From: JAJZGK01 sp035538795
Lineage (GTDB): Bacteria > Pseudomonadota > Alphaproteobacteria > Rhodospirillales > Magnetospirillaceae
Reading direction: 5' to 3'
Length of the DNA: 64,000 nucleotides
Assembly: GCA_035538795.1 (NCBI GenBank)
Contig: DATLJS010000039.1
Location: forward strand, 53,883 to 117,882
Shown here: one piece after another, positions 1-8,356 of the stretch
How the letters are laid out: each line of letters begins with the position of its first letter
Position numbering within the stretch: the stretch's first letter is position 1
Notes under the pieces: model-generated
The model's database searches: none
The model's input: only the letters and a program-made list of their open reading frames with translations
What the model was told of the DNA's origin: nothing
Translations under genes and position numbers: made by a program

Positions 1-218
1 AGATTTTCGATCCGTTCTTCACCACCAAGGAAGTCGGCAAGGGCACCGGCCAAGGTTTGTCCATCTGCCTGGACGTCATCCGCAACAAGCACGGCGGACG
101 GCTTTTCCTTGACGACAGCGGCGGCGGCGCCTGCTTCGTCGTCCAACTGCCGATCCACGAGAAACCCGAAGTCTCCGGCAAACCCGAAGCCATGGCCGAC
201 CAGGGGCAGCCGTCATGA
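1..218 (+). CDS. Sensor histidine kinase, C-terminal end (partial)
   Basis: This is the last part of a histidine kinase whose start lies left of the window. The reading frame begins at base 3. The visible residues form the end of a HATPase_c domain: IFDPFFTTK (F-box region), GKGTGQGLSI (G2 box) and a glycine-rich GGGACFVVQLP strand before a hydrophilic tail. The stop overlaps the start of the next gene as ATGA at 215-218, so the kinase is probably translated together with the two response regulators behind it. A Gln replaces the usual Leu in the GTGLGL motif, which is a mild deviation. The sensor domain cannot be seen. Confidence 0.85.
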   Translation, partial: IFDPFFTTKEVGKGTGQGLSICLDVIRNKHGGRLFLDDSGGGACFVVQLPIHEKPEVSGKPEAMADQGQPS

Positions 219-1414
219 AAGCCGCGATCCTTTTCATCGATGACGACACCAACCTTCTGCGCGGGCTGCAACGCATGCTCCGGCGTCAGCGCGAGGATTG
301 GGACATGGAATTCGTCGATGGCGGCGCCAAGGCGCTGGAAATCATGGCCGCCAAGACCTTCGACATGGTGGTGTCGGACATGCGCATGCCGGAGTTGGAC
401 GGCGCCAGTCTGCTGTCCGAGGTGGAACGCCTCTATCCCGGCACCATCCGCATCATTCTGTCCGGCTATGCCGAGGAAAAAAGCCTGATGCGCAGCGTCG
501 GCCCGGCGCACCAATATCTGTCCAAGCCCTGCGACGCCGAAACCATCGTCGCCCTGATGGACCGGACGCTGCGGTTGCAGCGCATCCTGCAAGACCAGCG
601 CCTGCGCTCGCTGGTGGCCAGCCTGCGCAACCTGCCCAGCCAGCCGACCCTGTTCATGCGCCTGACCGAGGCCATGGACAATCCGTTGACCACCAGCCGG
701 CAGATCGCCGCCATCGTTTCCGAAGACGTGGCCATGACCGCCGAATTGTTGAAGGTCACCAACTCGTCCTATTTCTCCTTCACCAGCCGGGTATCGTCGG
801 TGGAACAGGCGGTACGGCTGCTGGGGCTGGAGACGGTGCGCACCCTGGTGTTGCATACCGGCATTTTCCGCCAGTACGAAGGCGGTTCCGCCGGCATGGC
901 GCGGATCAAGCAATTGAGCGATTACGGCATCGCCGTCGGGGCCCTGGCCCGCAAGCTGGCCCGGCAGGACGGAGCCCAGGAAAGCACGGTGCTGCAGGCC
1001 GAATGCGCCGGCACCCTGTCGGGCATCGGCATGCTGGTGCTTCTCGACCGGGATTACGGCCACTACCTTGACACTTACGCCGGGCAGGACGCGGCCGGTA
1101 TCGTCCAGGCCGAGATGGACGCTTTCCACGCCACCCACGCGGAACTCGGCGCCTATCTGCTGGGGCTGTGGGGCTTCGCCGATCCGGTGGTCGAGGCGGT
1201 GCTGCTGCAACTCCATCCGTCGGTCACGCCGGATGCCCGCAGCACGCCCCTCACCTATGTCCATCTGGCCCGCGCTTTCGGGCCTGCCATCCCGCTTCTG
1301 GGGCCGCCGCCTTACATGGCGAGGCTGGCCGTCGATCAGGCTTATATCGACCGACAGAACCTGAGCGCTTTATGCAACGCCGCCGAAAGAATCCAAGCCG
1401 AGGCCGTCCCATGA
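215..1414 (+). CDS. Response regulator with HDOD domain
   Basis: The 399-residue protein has an N-terminal receiver (about residues 1-120) with acidic residues D9-D11, phosphoacceptor D55 (VVSDMRMP), S83 and K104 (YLSKPC). An HDOD domain follows at about 140-340 (LPSQPTLFMRL, ISxDxAMTAxLLKxxNSxYF-like helix pattern). HDOD is a non-catalytic relative of HD hydrolases found in many signalling proteins and is thought to work through protein contacts. The ATGA overlaps with the kinase upstream and the next regulator downstream suggest one coupled operon and a phosphorelay from that kinase. The target of the HDOD output cannot be told from sequence. Confidence 0.9.
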   Translation: MKAAILFIDDDTNLLRGLQRMLRRQREDWDMEFVDGGAKALEIMAAKTFDMVVSDMRMPELDGASLLSEVERLYPGTIRIILSGYAEEKSLMRSVGPAHQYLSKPCDAETIVALMDRTLRLQRILQDQRLRSLVASLRNLPSQPTLFMRLTEAMDNPLTTSRQIAAIVSEDVAMTAELLKVTNSSYFSFTSRVSSVEQAVRLLGLETVRTLVLHTGIFRQYEGGSAGMARIKQLSDYGIAVGALARKLARQDGAQESTVLQAECAGTLSGIGMLVLLDRDYGHYLDTYAGQDAAGIVQAEMDAFHATHAELGAYLLGLWGFADPVVEAVLLQLHPSVTPDARSTPLTYVHLARAFGPAIPLLGPPPYMARLAVDQAYIDRQNLSALCNAAERIQAEAVP

Positions 1415-2577
1415 GCAGTTCGATCCTGATTATCGACGACGACGTCAACCTGCTGTCCGCCATGAAGCGGCAGTTGCGCGGCCGTTTTCCCGTCACCACC
1501 GCCCAGGGCGGCGAAGAGGCCGTGGCGTTGCTGTCGGAAACCAAGGACTATCCCGCCGTCATTCTGTGCGACATGCGTATGGGCGGCATGAACGGCGTCG
1601 AAACCCTGCGCCGGGCCAAAGAGCTGTCGCCGGAATCGGTGCGCATGATGCTGACCGGCAACGCCGACATGCAGACGGCCATCGACGCCATCAACAACGG
1701 CAACATCTTCCGTTTCCTGACCAAGCCCTGCGCCCCCGACGTGCTGGAAGCCGGATTGGAAGCCGCCCTGGAGCAGCACCGGCTGATCATCGCCGAACGG
1801 GAACTGCTGGAAACCACCCTGGCCGGCAGCATCAAGGTCATGATGGACTTGCTGGCCCTGGCCTATCCCCAGGGTTACAGCCGCGCCACCCGCATCCGCA
1901 AATGGGTGCACAAGCTGAACACGGCGGCGAACATGCCGCACCGATGGCAGTTGGACATCGCGGCCATGCTGGCTCCCATGGGAATGATCTCCCTGCCGGA
2001 CGAGGTGTTGACCAAGGTGCATCGCCGCACGCCTTTGTCCGAGACCGAGCAGTGGCTTCTCGACCGCGCCCCGGCCACGGCCCGCGACGTCATCGCCCAC
2101 ATTCCCCGTCTGAAGGGCGTCGCCGAAATCGTCTATCTTCAGAACAGGGGATTCGACGGCAGCGGCGTGCCCGCCGATGGCCCAAGCGGCAGCGACATCC
2201 CCATCGACGCCCGCTTGCTGAGGATTCTCAACGACCTCAGCGAAGTCTGCAAGAACATGGCCCCAAGCCTCGTCGATTTCGCCGTGCTGGAAGTGAACTC
2301 CGAACGCTACGACATGGCCCTGTTCCGCAAGGTCAAGGCGGCGCTGATGACGCCCGAGGCGCCCGCCTCGGCCAAGCGCAAGCTGTCCACCGCGTTGCTG
2401 CTGCCCGGTATGGATCTGGCCGAGGATGTGGTCAGCCGCGAGGGACGCCTGGTGCTGGCCGGACTGACGCCGCTGTCGGAATCCCATGTCGAACGGCTGC
2501 GCATTCTGGCCAAGCTGAAGCTGATCGACGACACCGTTGTCGTCTTCGCCGACGACAGCACCGAATTGAAGATGTGA
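1411..2577 (+). CDS. Response regulator with degenerate HD-GYP-like domain
   Basis: The ATG at 1411 overlaps the stop of the previous gene (ATGA) and gives 388 residues; the open frame extends further upstream but that part is the preceding gene in another frame. Residues 1-125 are a receiver with D9-D11, phosphoacceptor D54 (LCDMRMGG) and K105 (LTKPC). The rest aligns by pattern with HD-GYP: AAMLAPMGMISLPDEVL stands where active enzymes have LLHDIGKIGIPDEIL, and RGFDGSGVPADG stands for HERWDGSGYP. The HD dyad and other metal ligands are lost, so c-di-GMP hydrolysis is unlikely and a binding or scaffold role is more probable. Receiver call is firm; the pseudo-HD-GYP call is moderate. Confidence 0.85.
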   Translation: MSSSILIIDDDVNLLSAMKRQLRGRFPVTTAQGGEEAVALLSETKDYPAVILCDMRMGGMNGVETLRRAKELSPESVRMMLTGNADMQTAIDAINNGNIFRFLTKPCAPDVLEAGLEAALEQHRLIIAERELLETTLAGSIKVMMDLLALAYPQGYSRATRIRKWVHKLNTAANMPHRWQLDIAAMLAPMGMISLPDEVLTKVHRRTPLSETEQWLLDRAPATARDVIAHIPRLKGVAEIVYLQNRGFDGSGVPADGPSGSDIPIDARLLRILNDLSEVCKNMAPSLVDFAVLEVNSERYDMALFRKVKAALMTPEAPASAKRKLSTALLLPGMDLAEDVVSREGRLVLAGLTPLSESHVERLRILAKLKLIDDTVVVFADDSTELKM

Positions 2578-2657
2578 CAAAAGCTTGCCATAACATCCCC
2601 AACGGTTTTCCCTGAGCATGTTTTAGGGCTTGTTTTCCAGGACTTGGGGTATTGGCG

Positions 2658-4289
2658 ATGGATCTGCAGACGCTGCTGTTCGAACAGGCGCAAAGGCTGG
2701 AGGCGGAAGGCAATGCCGCCCAGGCGGCGCAGTTCTATCAGCGCATCCTTGAAGACAAGCCCGATCATGCCGACGCCAACGCCGCCCTGGGGCGCCTGTT
2801 ATGCCGCCAAGGCATGGCGGCGCAAGGCATCGGCTTTCTGTCCAGGGCGTCCTCGCTGACCCCAGACGCTCCCGGCGTCTGGTTGGATTTGGGACTGGCG
2901 CTGCAAAAAGAGGGCTACCAGGACCACGCCCGCCGCGCATTGCTGTCCGCCGCCAGCCTCGCCCCCGACGACCCGTCGCTGATCTCGGCTTTGGCCGACG
3001 GATTGCGGGAACTGTCCCTGCCCGGCGACGCCGCCCGCCAATACGAGAAGCTGGCCGAACTGGTGCCGGGCTTGGCCGCCGCCCACAACAATCTGGGCAC
3101 CTGCCTGTTGGAATTGAAGCGCCGCGACGAAGCCCTGGCCGCGTTCCGCCGAGCCGTCATCGCCGATCCCCAGATGATCGAGGCCTTGAGCAATCTAGCC
3201 ATGCTCTGCGTCGAAACCGGCCGCAACGAGGAAAGCATCAGCCTCTATTCCCGCCTGCGGGCGCTGCGCCCCGATCTGGTGCAGGCGGCACTGAACCAGG
3301 GCGTGGCCTATTACCGCGAAGGCCGGCTGGAGGAAGCCGCCGCCACCTTGCGCGAAGCCGCGGCGCTGGCCCCCGACAATGCCCAAATCCATTATAATCT
3401 GGCCCAAGTGCTGCTGCTGAAGGGCAATCTCGACGCCGGTTTCGCCGAATATGAGTGGCGGTGGAGCTGCTCGGAATTCCCATCTCCCAGACTGCTGTTC
3501 TCGCAGCCCGCCTGGAAGGGCGAGCCGCTGGAAGGACGCACGCTGCTGATCCATGCCGAACAGGGGTTCGGCGACGTTCTGCAATTCTGCCGCCTGCTGC
3601 CCTTGGCCGGGCGCGGCGGCAAGGTCATTTTTCTCTGCCCGGCGCCGCTGCTGGAATTGCTGGGCGGCATGGACGGCGTCGACATCGTGGCCGAGGGCGC
3701 CGACCTGCCCGCCTTCGATCTTTACTGCCCCTTGCTCAGTTTGCCTCATCTGCTGGGGCCGCACGTTCACCCTGAACCGCCTTATCTGAAAGCTCCACAT
3801 AAGCGACTGTTCCAACCGGACGCGCGGTTGCATGTCGGACTGGTCTGGACCGGCAATCCGCTGAACGGACGCAACCATGTCCGCCGGGTGCCGCTGGAAC
3901 AGATGGCCCGCCTGCCGGCTTTGCCGGACATCGCCTATCACTCCTTGCAATACCGTCCCGAGGAGGGATGGCGCGAAGCCTTTCCCTTTGCCGTCGACGA
4001 TCTGTCGTCCGCAATCTCCACCTTCGGCGATCTGGCCGCCGCCATGGAGCAGTTGGATCTGATCATTTCCATGTGCAGCGCCCCCGTTCATCTGGCCGGA
4101 GCCCTGAACCGCCCCTGCTGGGTGCTGCTGCATCAGCTTCCCGACTGGCGCTGGGGCATGAGCGGACGGGAAAATCCCTGGTACCCCAACACCCGTCTTT
4201 ACCGCCAGCCGTCCGCCGGGAACTGGCAGGCGGTGATCGACGCCGTCTCCGGCGACCTTGCCGATCTTGCCGCCAAGAAAAAACCATGA
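2658..4289 (+). CDS. TPR protein with glycosyltransferase-like C-terminal domain
   Basis: I chose ATG 2658 (543 residues); a TTG two codons upstream is also open. Residues 1 to about 265 are seven or so tetratricopeptide repeats (for example YQRILEDKPDHADANAALG, AHNNLGTCLLELKRRDEALAAFRRA, IHYNLAQVLLLKGNLDAGFAEYEWR). The remainder resembles the GT-B-like domain seen behind TPRs in many alphaproteobacterial proteins: LLIHAEQGFGDVLQFCRLLP, a sugar-nucleotide-type GLVWTGNP segment, and LDLIISMCSAPVHLAGAL near the end. No signal peptide. It overlaps the deacetylase gene by ATGA, pointing to a role in surface glycan or protein glycosylation, but donor and acceptor are unknown. Confidence 0.85.
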   Translation: MDLQTLLFEQAQRLEAEGNAAQAAQFYQRILEDKPDHADANAALGRLLCRQGMAAQGIGFLSRASSLTPDAPGVWLDLGLALQKEGYQDHARRALLSAASLAPDDPSLISALADGLRELSLPGDAARQYEKLAELVPGLAAAHNNLGTCLLELKRRDEALAAFRRAVIADPQMIEALSNLAMLCVETGRNEESISLYSRLRALRPDLVQAALNQGVAYYREGRLEEAAATLREAAALAPDNAQIHYNLAQVLLLKGNLDAGFAEYEWRWSCSEFPSPRLLFSQPAWKGEPLEGRTLLIHAEQGFGDVLQFCRLLPLAGRGGKVIFLCPAPLLELLGGMDGVDIVAEGADLPAFDLYCPLLSLPHLLGPHVHPEPPYLKAPHKRLFQPDARLHVGLVWTGNPLNGRNHVRRVPLEQMARLPALPDIAYHSLQYRPEEGWREAFPFAVDDLSSAISTFGDLAAAMEQLDLIISMCSAPVHLAGALNRPCWVLLHQLPDWRWGMSGRENPWYPNTRLYRQPSAGNWQAVIDAVSGDLADLAAKKKP

Positions 4290-5062
4290 GGACGTTCATG
4301 ACTTTTCGCCGTTTCCTCGTCGGACTGATGCTGGTTCTGCCGGCCGCCTCCTTCGCCGACCAGCCGCCGGCCCTGGACTTCAACACCATGAGCCGAGACG
4401 CCTCGGTCAGCGCCGATTGCGCCGTCACTTTCGACGACGGCCCCGGCCCTCATACCGACGCCCTGCTGGATCTGCTCAAGGAACGGCAGATCAAGGCCAC
4501 CTTCTTCGTTCTAGGCGAACACGCCCGGCATTATCCCGACACCATCCGCCGCATGGTGGCCGAAGGGCACGAGGTCGAGAACCACTCGTGGGATCACCCG
4601 GACATGCGCAAGCTGGACGAAGCCGCCCGCCAGAAAGAGATGGAAGACACCGTCACCCTGCTGAAAAGCCTGGGCGTCACGCCCCATTACTTCCGCCCGC
4701 CCTACGGCGCCTACGATCCGGCGCTGGTACAGCAGGCCCATCAGGACGGTCTGGAAGTGGTGCTGTGGACCCGCGACAGCATCGATTGGCGCTATCACAC
4801 CGTCGCCCAACTTGAAGGCGACATCCTGCCCAAGGGCGAAGGCGCCCATGGGGTGTTCCTGTTCCACGACATTCACGACAGCACCATCGCCGCCATGCCC
4901 GCCGTGCTCGACGACCTGAAGTCCAAGGGCTGCCACTTCGCCACCGTGGCGCAGTGGGCCGAGGACAGCGACCGCCGCCGCGCCGCCGCGCCGCAATTGG
5001 CCACGGTTCCCAAGGCGGAACCCAAGCCCGGGATCAGCAGTTGGCTGAAGAAGCTGTGGTAA
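4286..5062 (+). CDS. Exported polysaccharide deacetylase (NodB/CE4 family)
   Basis: Start ATG 4286 overlaps the upstream stop (ATGA), giving 258 residues. The N-terminus is a signal peptide (basic MRTFMTFRR, hydrophobic core, cleavage near ASFA/DQ). NodB motifs are in order: VTFDDGPGPHT (motif 1 with catalytic Asp pair), HEVENHSWDHPDM (metal-binding H-x3-H pattern), RPPYGAYDP (motif 3), WTRDSIDW (motif 4) and FLFHDIHD (motif 5). All catalytic positions are present, so it should be an active metal-dependent de-N-acetylase in the periplasm acting on peptidoglycan or another N-acetylated polysaccharide. Co-translation with the TPR-glycosyltransferase supports a surface-glycan role. Substrate unknown. 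Confidence 0.93.
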   Translation: MRTFMTFRRFLVGLMLVLPAASFADQPPALDFNTMSRDASVSADCAVTFDDGPGPHTDALLDLLKERQIKATFFVLGEHARHYPDTIRRMVAEGHEVENHSWDHPDMRKLDEAARQKEMEDTVTLLKSLGVTPHYFRPPYGAYDPALVQQAHQDGLEVVLWTRDSIDWRYHTVAQLEGDILPKGEGAHGVFLFHDIHDSTIAAMPAVLDDLKSKGCHFATVAQWAEDSDRRRAAAPQLATVPKAEPKPGISSWLKKLW

Positions 5063-5065
5063 CGC

Positions 5066-5923
5066 TCAGGACCGGGCCCAATAACGGCCCAAGCCGGTTT
5101 CGTCGCCGCTGAAGACGTTGCGGTCGCAGCGGTCAACGCCCGGCATGGCCCGCGACAGCGGCCCGAACGGACCGGAGCCGCCGGCCCCGTTGTCGCCGGC
5201 ATATTGCCAGAAACGCCAGCCCCGACCGGCCCAGGCGGCGGGAAGCTCGGGCTCCATGCGATAATCGGCCAGCCACAGGTCGCATCCCGACAACAGAGAC
5301 CCCGGCGCGATAGCCCCGCAAAGGGATTGGCCGGTGCGGCGGTGCGTCTCGCCGTCGGCCCAAGCTGGTTGCACGTATAGCAGCGGCAGACGGCCGGTGA
5401 CGGCCATGACGGTGGCGGCGAATTCCTCGGCCTGCGGCAAAGTCATGGAATTGGTCGGCACCCGCTCGTTCAGCTCCAGATCCAGCACCAGCAATGTCTG
5501 CGGTCCCGGCTGCGCCGCCGCCAGGAAGGCGCGCGCCTGTTCGGCGCCCGAATGCATGCGTGTGCCGAAATGATAGCCGCCCCACAGCAGACCGGCCTCT
5601 TCGGCCATGACGCGGCGTTGGGCGTACAAAGGATCGAACCAGTCGTTGCCCTCGCTGGCCTTGTGAATCACGGCTTTCAGACCGCCATATTGGCGGGCCA
5701 TGCCGAAATCCATGATGCTGCTGTGATGGTTGAGGTCGATCACTCCGTCCAACCCCACATCCGAGGGATTGGACACCGGCCCCGTCGTCGCCTTGCGCCG
5801 GGCGATGACCGCCGGGGCATAGGAGGCCGGGGCCTCGACGCGACGCGGCGGCGCCGACGCGCAACCGCTCAAGCCCAAAGCCGCCAGCCCCATCACCACC
5901 TGACGCCGGGAAACGCCGGACAT
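5066..5923 (-). CDS. GH25 muramidase lipoprotein
   Basis: The best start is the ATG at 5923, preceded by GGGAGGAAAG; the open frame upstream of it lacks a ribosome site. The 285-residue product begins MSGVSRRQVVMGLAALGLSGCA: a twin-arginine-like SRR followed by a lipobox (LSGC), so it is probably a lipoprotein, possibly Tat-exported. GH25 features follow: GVIDLNHHSSI with the first catalytic-site Asp, AVIHKASEGNDWFDPLY, GYHFGTRMHSGAEQARAFL, LVLDLELNE (acidic D-x-E strand), LWLADYR and WRFWQYA. GH25 enzymes cleave the N-acetylmuramic acid glycosidic bond in peptidoglycan. It converges on the deacetylase gene with only 3 bp between stops. Confidence 0.9.
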   Translation of the reverse strand: MSGVSRRQVVMGLAALGLSGCASAPPRRVEAPASYAPAVIARRKATTGPVSNPSDVGLDGVIDLNHHSSIMDFGMARQYGGLKAVIHKASEGNDWFDPLYAQRRVMAEEAGLLWGGYHFGTRMHSGAEQARAFLAAAQPGPQTLLVLDLELNERVPTNSMTLPQAEEFAATVMAVTGRLPLLYVQPAWADGETHRRTGQSLCGAIAPGSLLSGCDLWLADYRMEPELPAAWAGRGWRFWQYAGDNGAGGSGPFGPLSRAMPGVDRCDRNVFSGDETGLGRYWARS

Positions 5924-6062
5924 CTTTCCTCCCTCGCATGGACGGTCGGCAGGGTGCCCAACCATCTCCGACAAGGCAAGAGCCGTCTGCCTGCCATGCA
6001 ATTCCGGCGCGGCAACATCATCCGCATCGACGCTTTCCAAGATCGCGTGTAAAGAATCTCCG

Positions 6063-7433
6063 ATGACCAAACCCCATGCCTTTCATCCGACCATTCTGCG
6101 CGAATACGACATTCGCGGAACCGTCGGCAAAACCCTGTTCGCCGCCGACGCCAAAGCCATCGGCAGAAGCTTCGGCACCCTGGTCCTCGATGCCGGCGGC
6201 CGCACCGTCTGCGTCGGACGCGACGGACGCCTGTCGTCGCCGGAACTGGAAGAGGCTCTGTTGCGCGGCTTGTCGAACTGCGGCCTGACGGTTCGGCGGA
6301 TCGGGCTGGGGCCGTCGCCCTTGCTGTACTTCGCCTGCCGGCATCTCGACGCTGACGCCGGCATCATGGTGACGGGATCGCACAATCCTCCGGACCACAA
6401 CGGCTTCAAAATGTTGCTGAAAGGAAAACCGTTCTTTGCCGAGCAGATCTCACGGCTGGGCCGCCTTGCCGCCGCAGGAGAAACCCGTCGCCTGGATATT
6501 ATTCCCGGTCAAGTAATCGAAACGCCGTTGCAAAACGCCTACATCGCCCGCTTGTTGCAGGATTTCCGCCCCGGCCGGGATCTGAGCATCGTCTGGGACG
6601 CCGGCAACGGCGCCGCCGGTGAGGCCATGGAGATGTTGGCCGCCCGCCTGCCGGGCCGCCACATCCTGTTGAACAGCGTCATCGACGGACATTTTCCCGC
6701 CCATCACCCCGATCCCACCCAGCCGGAAAACATGGAGCAACTGCGCCGGACCGTGCTGGCGGAACGCGCCGATTTCGGCATCGCCTTTGACGGCGACGGC
6801 GACCGCATCGGCCTGGTGGACGGCGACGGCCATATCCTGTGGGGAGACCAGATGCTGATGCTGTTGGCCGAGGAGGTTCTGGCCGAACATCCCGGTGCCG
6901 TCATCCTGGCCGACATCAAATCCAGCCAGGCTCTGTTCGACCGCATCGCCGCCCTGGGCGGCCAAGCCGGCATGTGCCCCACCGGCCATTCGGTGATCAA
7001 GTCGCGCCTGAGCGAAACCGGCGCCCTGCTGGCCGGGGAAATGAGCGGCCATCTGTTCTTCGCCGACCGTTATTTTGGCTATGACGACGCCCTTTACGCC
7101 GCCGTCCGCATTCTTTCGATGGTTGCCCGTTGGCCTTTGGACCAGACCCTGGCCCGGCGTCACGCCGCCCTGCCCCGACTCCACAGCACGCCGGAACTGC
7201 GCATTCCCTGCGCCGACGAAGAGAAACATTCCAAGGTCTCCGCCTTGAAAGCCCGGCTGGCAGCCGAAGGCGCCGACGTCATCGACATCGACGGCGTGCG
7301 CGTGGTCGGCGACGACGGCTGGTGGCTGCTGCGCGCCTCGAACACCCAGCCTTGCCTGGTCGCCCGTTGCGAATCCGCGACTCCTGAAGGGTTGGAGCGG
7401 CTGAAACGGCAGCTTGAGCACGCCTTAGGTTAG
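6063..7433 (+). CDS. Phosphomannomutase/phosphoglucomutase
   Basis: The 456-residue protein is full length for the bacterial alpha-D-phosphohexomutase family (AlgC/ManB type). It shows the N-terminal REYDIRGT signature, the phosphoserine loop VTGSHNPPDHNGFK with catalytic S106, the metal-binding loop DGDGDR at 243-248, the sugar-specificity loop GEMSGH, and the phosphate-binding LRASNTQP loop near the C-terminus. It interconverts hexose-6- and hexose-1-phosphate to feed GDP-mannose or UDP-glucose routes for exopolysaccharide and LPS, which fits the neighbouring surface-glycan genes. Whether mannose or glucose is preferred cannot be decided here. It ends in convergent overlap (9 bp) with the GntR-family gene. 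Confidence 0.95.
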   Translation: MTKPHAFHPTILREYDIRGTVGKTLFAADAKAIGRSFGTLVLDAGGRTVCVGRDGRLSSPELEEALLRGLSNCGLTVRRIGLGPSPLLYFACRHLDADAGIMVTGSHNPPDHNGFKMLLKGKPFFAEQISRLGRLAAAGETRRLDIIPGQVIETPLQNAYIARLLQDFRPGRDLSIVWDAGNGAAGEAMEMLAARLPGRHILLNSVIDGHFPAHHPDPTQPENMEQLRRTVLAERADFGIAFDGDGDRIGLVDGDGHILWGDQMLMLLAEEVLAEHPGAVILADIKSSQALFDRIAALGGQAGMCPTGHSVIKSRLSETGALLAGEMSGHLFFADRYFGYDDALYAAVRILSMVARWPLDQTLARRHAALPRLHSTPELRIPCADEEKHSKVSALKARLAAEGADVIDIDGVRVVGDDGWWLLRASNTQPCLVARCESATPEGLERLKRQLEHALG

Positions 7434-8144
7434 GCTGTCGATCGAAATGCGGATGGCGTCATGCCGCCAATATTCGTGGTCGCAGTCGATGATGCGGCCT
7501 GTCTGATCGAAGTTCACGCGCGAAATCAGTAGAATCGGGCTGCCCTCGGCCAGCATCAGCGCCTGAGCCACCTCGCCCCGCGCCGCCGTCGGAATAATAT
7601 CGAAACGCGAGCGGCCGTAATGCAGGCCGTAACGGGTTTCGTAGATCAGGGTCAAAGACTGGGTCAGATCCAGATCGAGAATGCCGGGAAACACATCCGG
7701 CTTCAGATAATGGCGCACGAACAGCACCACCCGCCCGTCCAGGCTGCGCAGCCGCTGGATTTCATGCAGACGCGACAACGCCGGCAGCTCCAGTTCCTGG
7801 CACAAGGCCGGCGTCGCCAGCACGGTACGGGCAGACAAAAGCTTCGTCTCCACTTGGCGCCGCTGGGCCGTCACCAACTGGTGGAAGTGGGATTTGTATT
7901 GGGGATTGTAGACCAGGCGAGGCGGCGCTACGAACCAGCCGCGCCGCTCCTCACGGTAGATGCGGCCCTCGGCCTCCAGCGCCTGCAACGCCTCTTTCAA
8001 CGTGATGCGGGTGGTGGAAAACAGATCGCTCAATTCCCGCTCGGACGGCAGCTTGCATCCCGGCCCCAAAAGGCCGCTGTCGATCTGGTGCTCCAGCGCC
8101 TGGCGGATCGCCGCCGCCTGGGTCAATGCCTGTTCCGTAATCAT
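7425..8144 (-). CDS. GntR-family transcriptional regulator with UTRA domain
   Basis: I start it at ATG 8144 (239 residues). A longer frame to 8270 would read through a perfect palindromic operator and adds residues unlike the family. Residues about 5-75 form the winged helix (SGLLGPGCKLPSERELSDLF, RITLKEALQALEAEGRIYREERRGWFV); about 85-235 is the UTRA ligand-binding domain (LSRLHEIQRLRSLDGRVVLF, RHYLKPDVFPGI, YGRSRFDIIP). UTRA regulators such as PhnF and NagR sense small phosphorylated or amino-sugar effectors. The palindrome TGGACTAGTCCA lies 3 bp from the ATG, suggesting autorepression. It diverges from the ABC operon it presumably controls. Confidence 0.92.
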   Translation of the reverse strand: MITEQALTQAAAIRQALEHQIDSGLLGPGCKLPSERELSDLFSTTRITLKEALQALEAEGRIYREERRGWFVAPPRLVYNPQYKSHFHQLVTAQRRQVETKLLSARTVLATPALCQELELPALSRLHEIQRLRSLDGRVVLFVRHYLKPDVFPGILDLDLTQSLTLIYETRYGLHYGRSRFDIIPTAARGEVAQALMLAEGSPILLISRVNFDQTGRIIDCDHEYWRHDAIRISIDSLT

Positions 8145-8147
8145 TTC

Positions 8148-8159
8148 TGGACTAGTCCA
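8148..8159. promoter_or_regulatory. Candidate GntR/UTRA operator 1
   Basis: Perfect 12-bp palindrome TGGACTAGTCCA directly before the regulator's start codon. It has the same layout as the TGGTCTAGACCA-type operators reported for GntR/HutC-subfamily regulators. A near copy is found before the first ABC gene. Confidence 0.7.
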
Positions 8160-8331
8160 ATTTCCTGTCTCATTTTTGAGCAAATCAATGCTACGATCCC
8201 TTTGCCCAAAAATGGCGGCGAACCCCTGGAAAGACCAGACTTTTCCGCTGGATTGGGAAAAATGACACAAAAGGGAAACTTGAAAAGCGGAACATCCTGC
8301 TTCTCACTCTTGATCACCGAGGCCGGGAAAC

Positions 8332-8343
8332 TGGCATAGTCCA
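8332..8343. promoter_or_regulatory. Candidate GntR/UTRA operator 2
   Basis: TGGCATAGTCCA matches operator 1 at 10 of 12 positions and ends 13 bp before the chosen start of the substrate-binding protein gene, abutting its ribosome-binding site AAAGGA. The position would let the regulator block the importer operon. Confidence 0.6.
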
Positions 8344-8356
8344 AAGGATGGGAACC

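Noticed and set aside
1342..2619. A 425-codon minus-strand open frame.
   Set aside because: Antisense shadow of the REC/pseudo-HD-GYP gene, with H/Q/G-rich composition and no domain.
8145..8270. N-terminal extension of the GntR/UTRA regulator.
   Set aside because: It would put the palindromic operator in the coding sequence and adds residues not typical of the family; ATG 8144 fits the winged-helix start.
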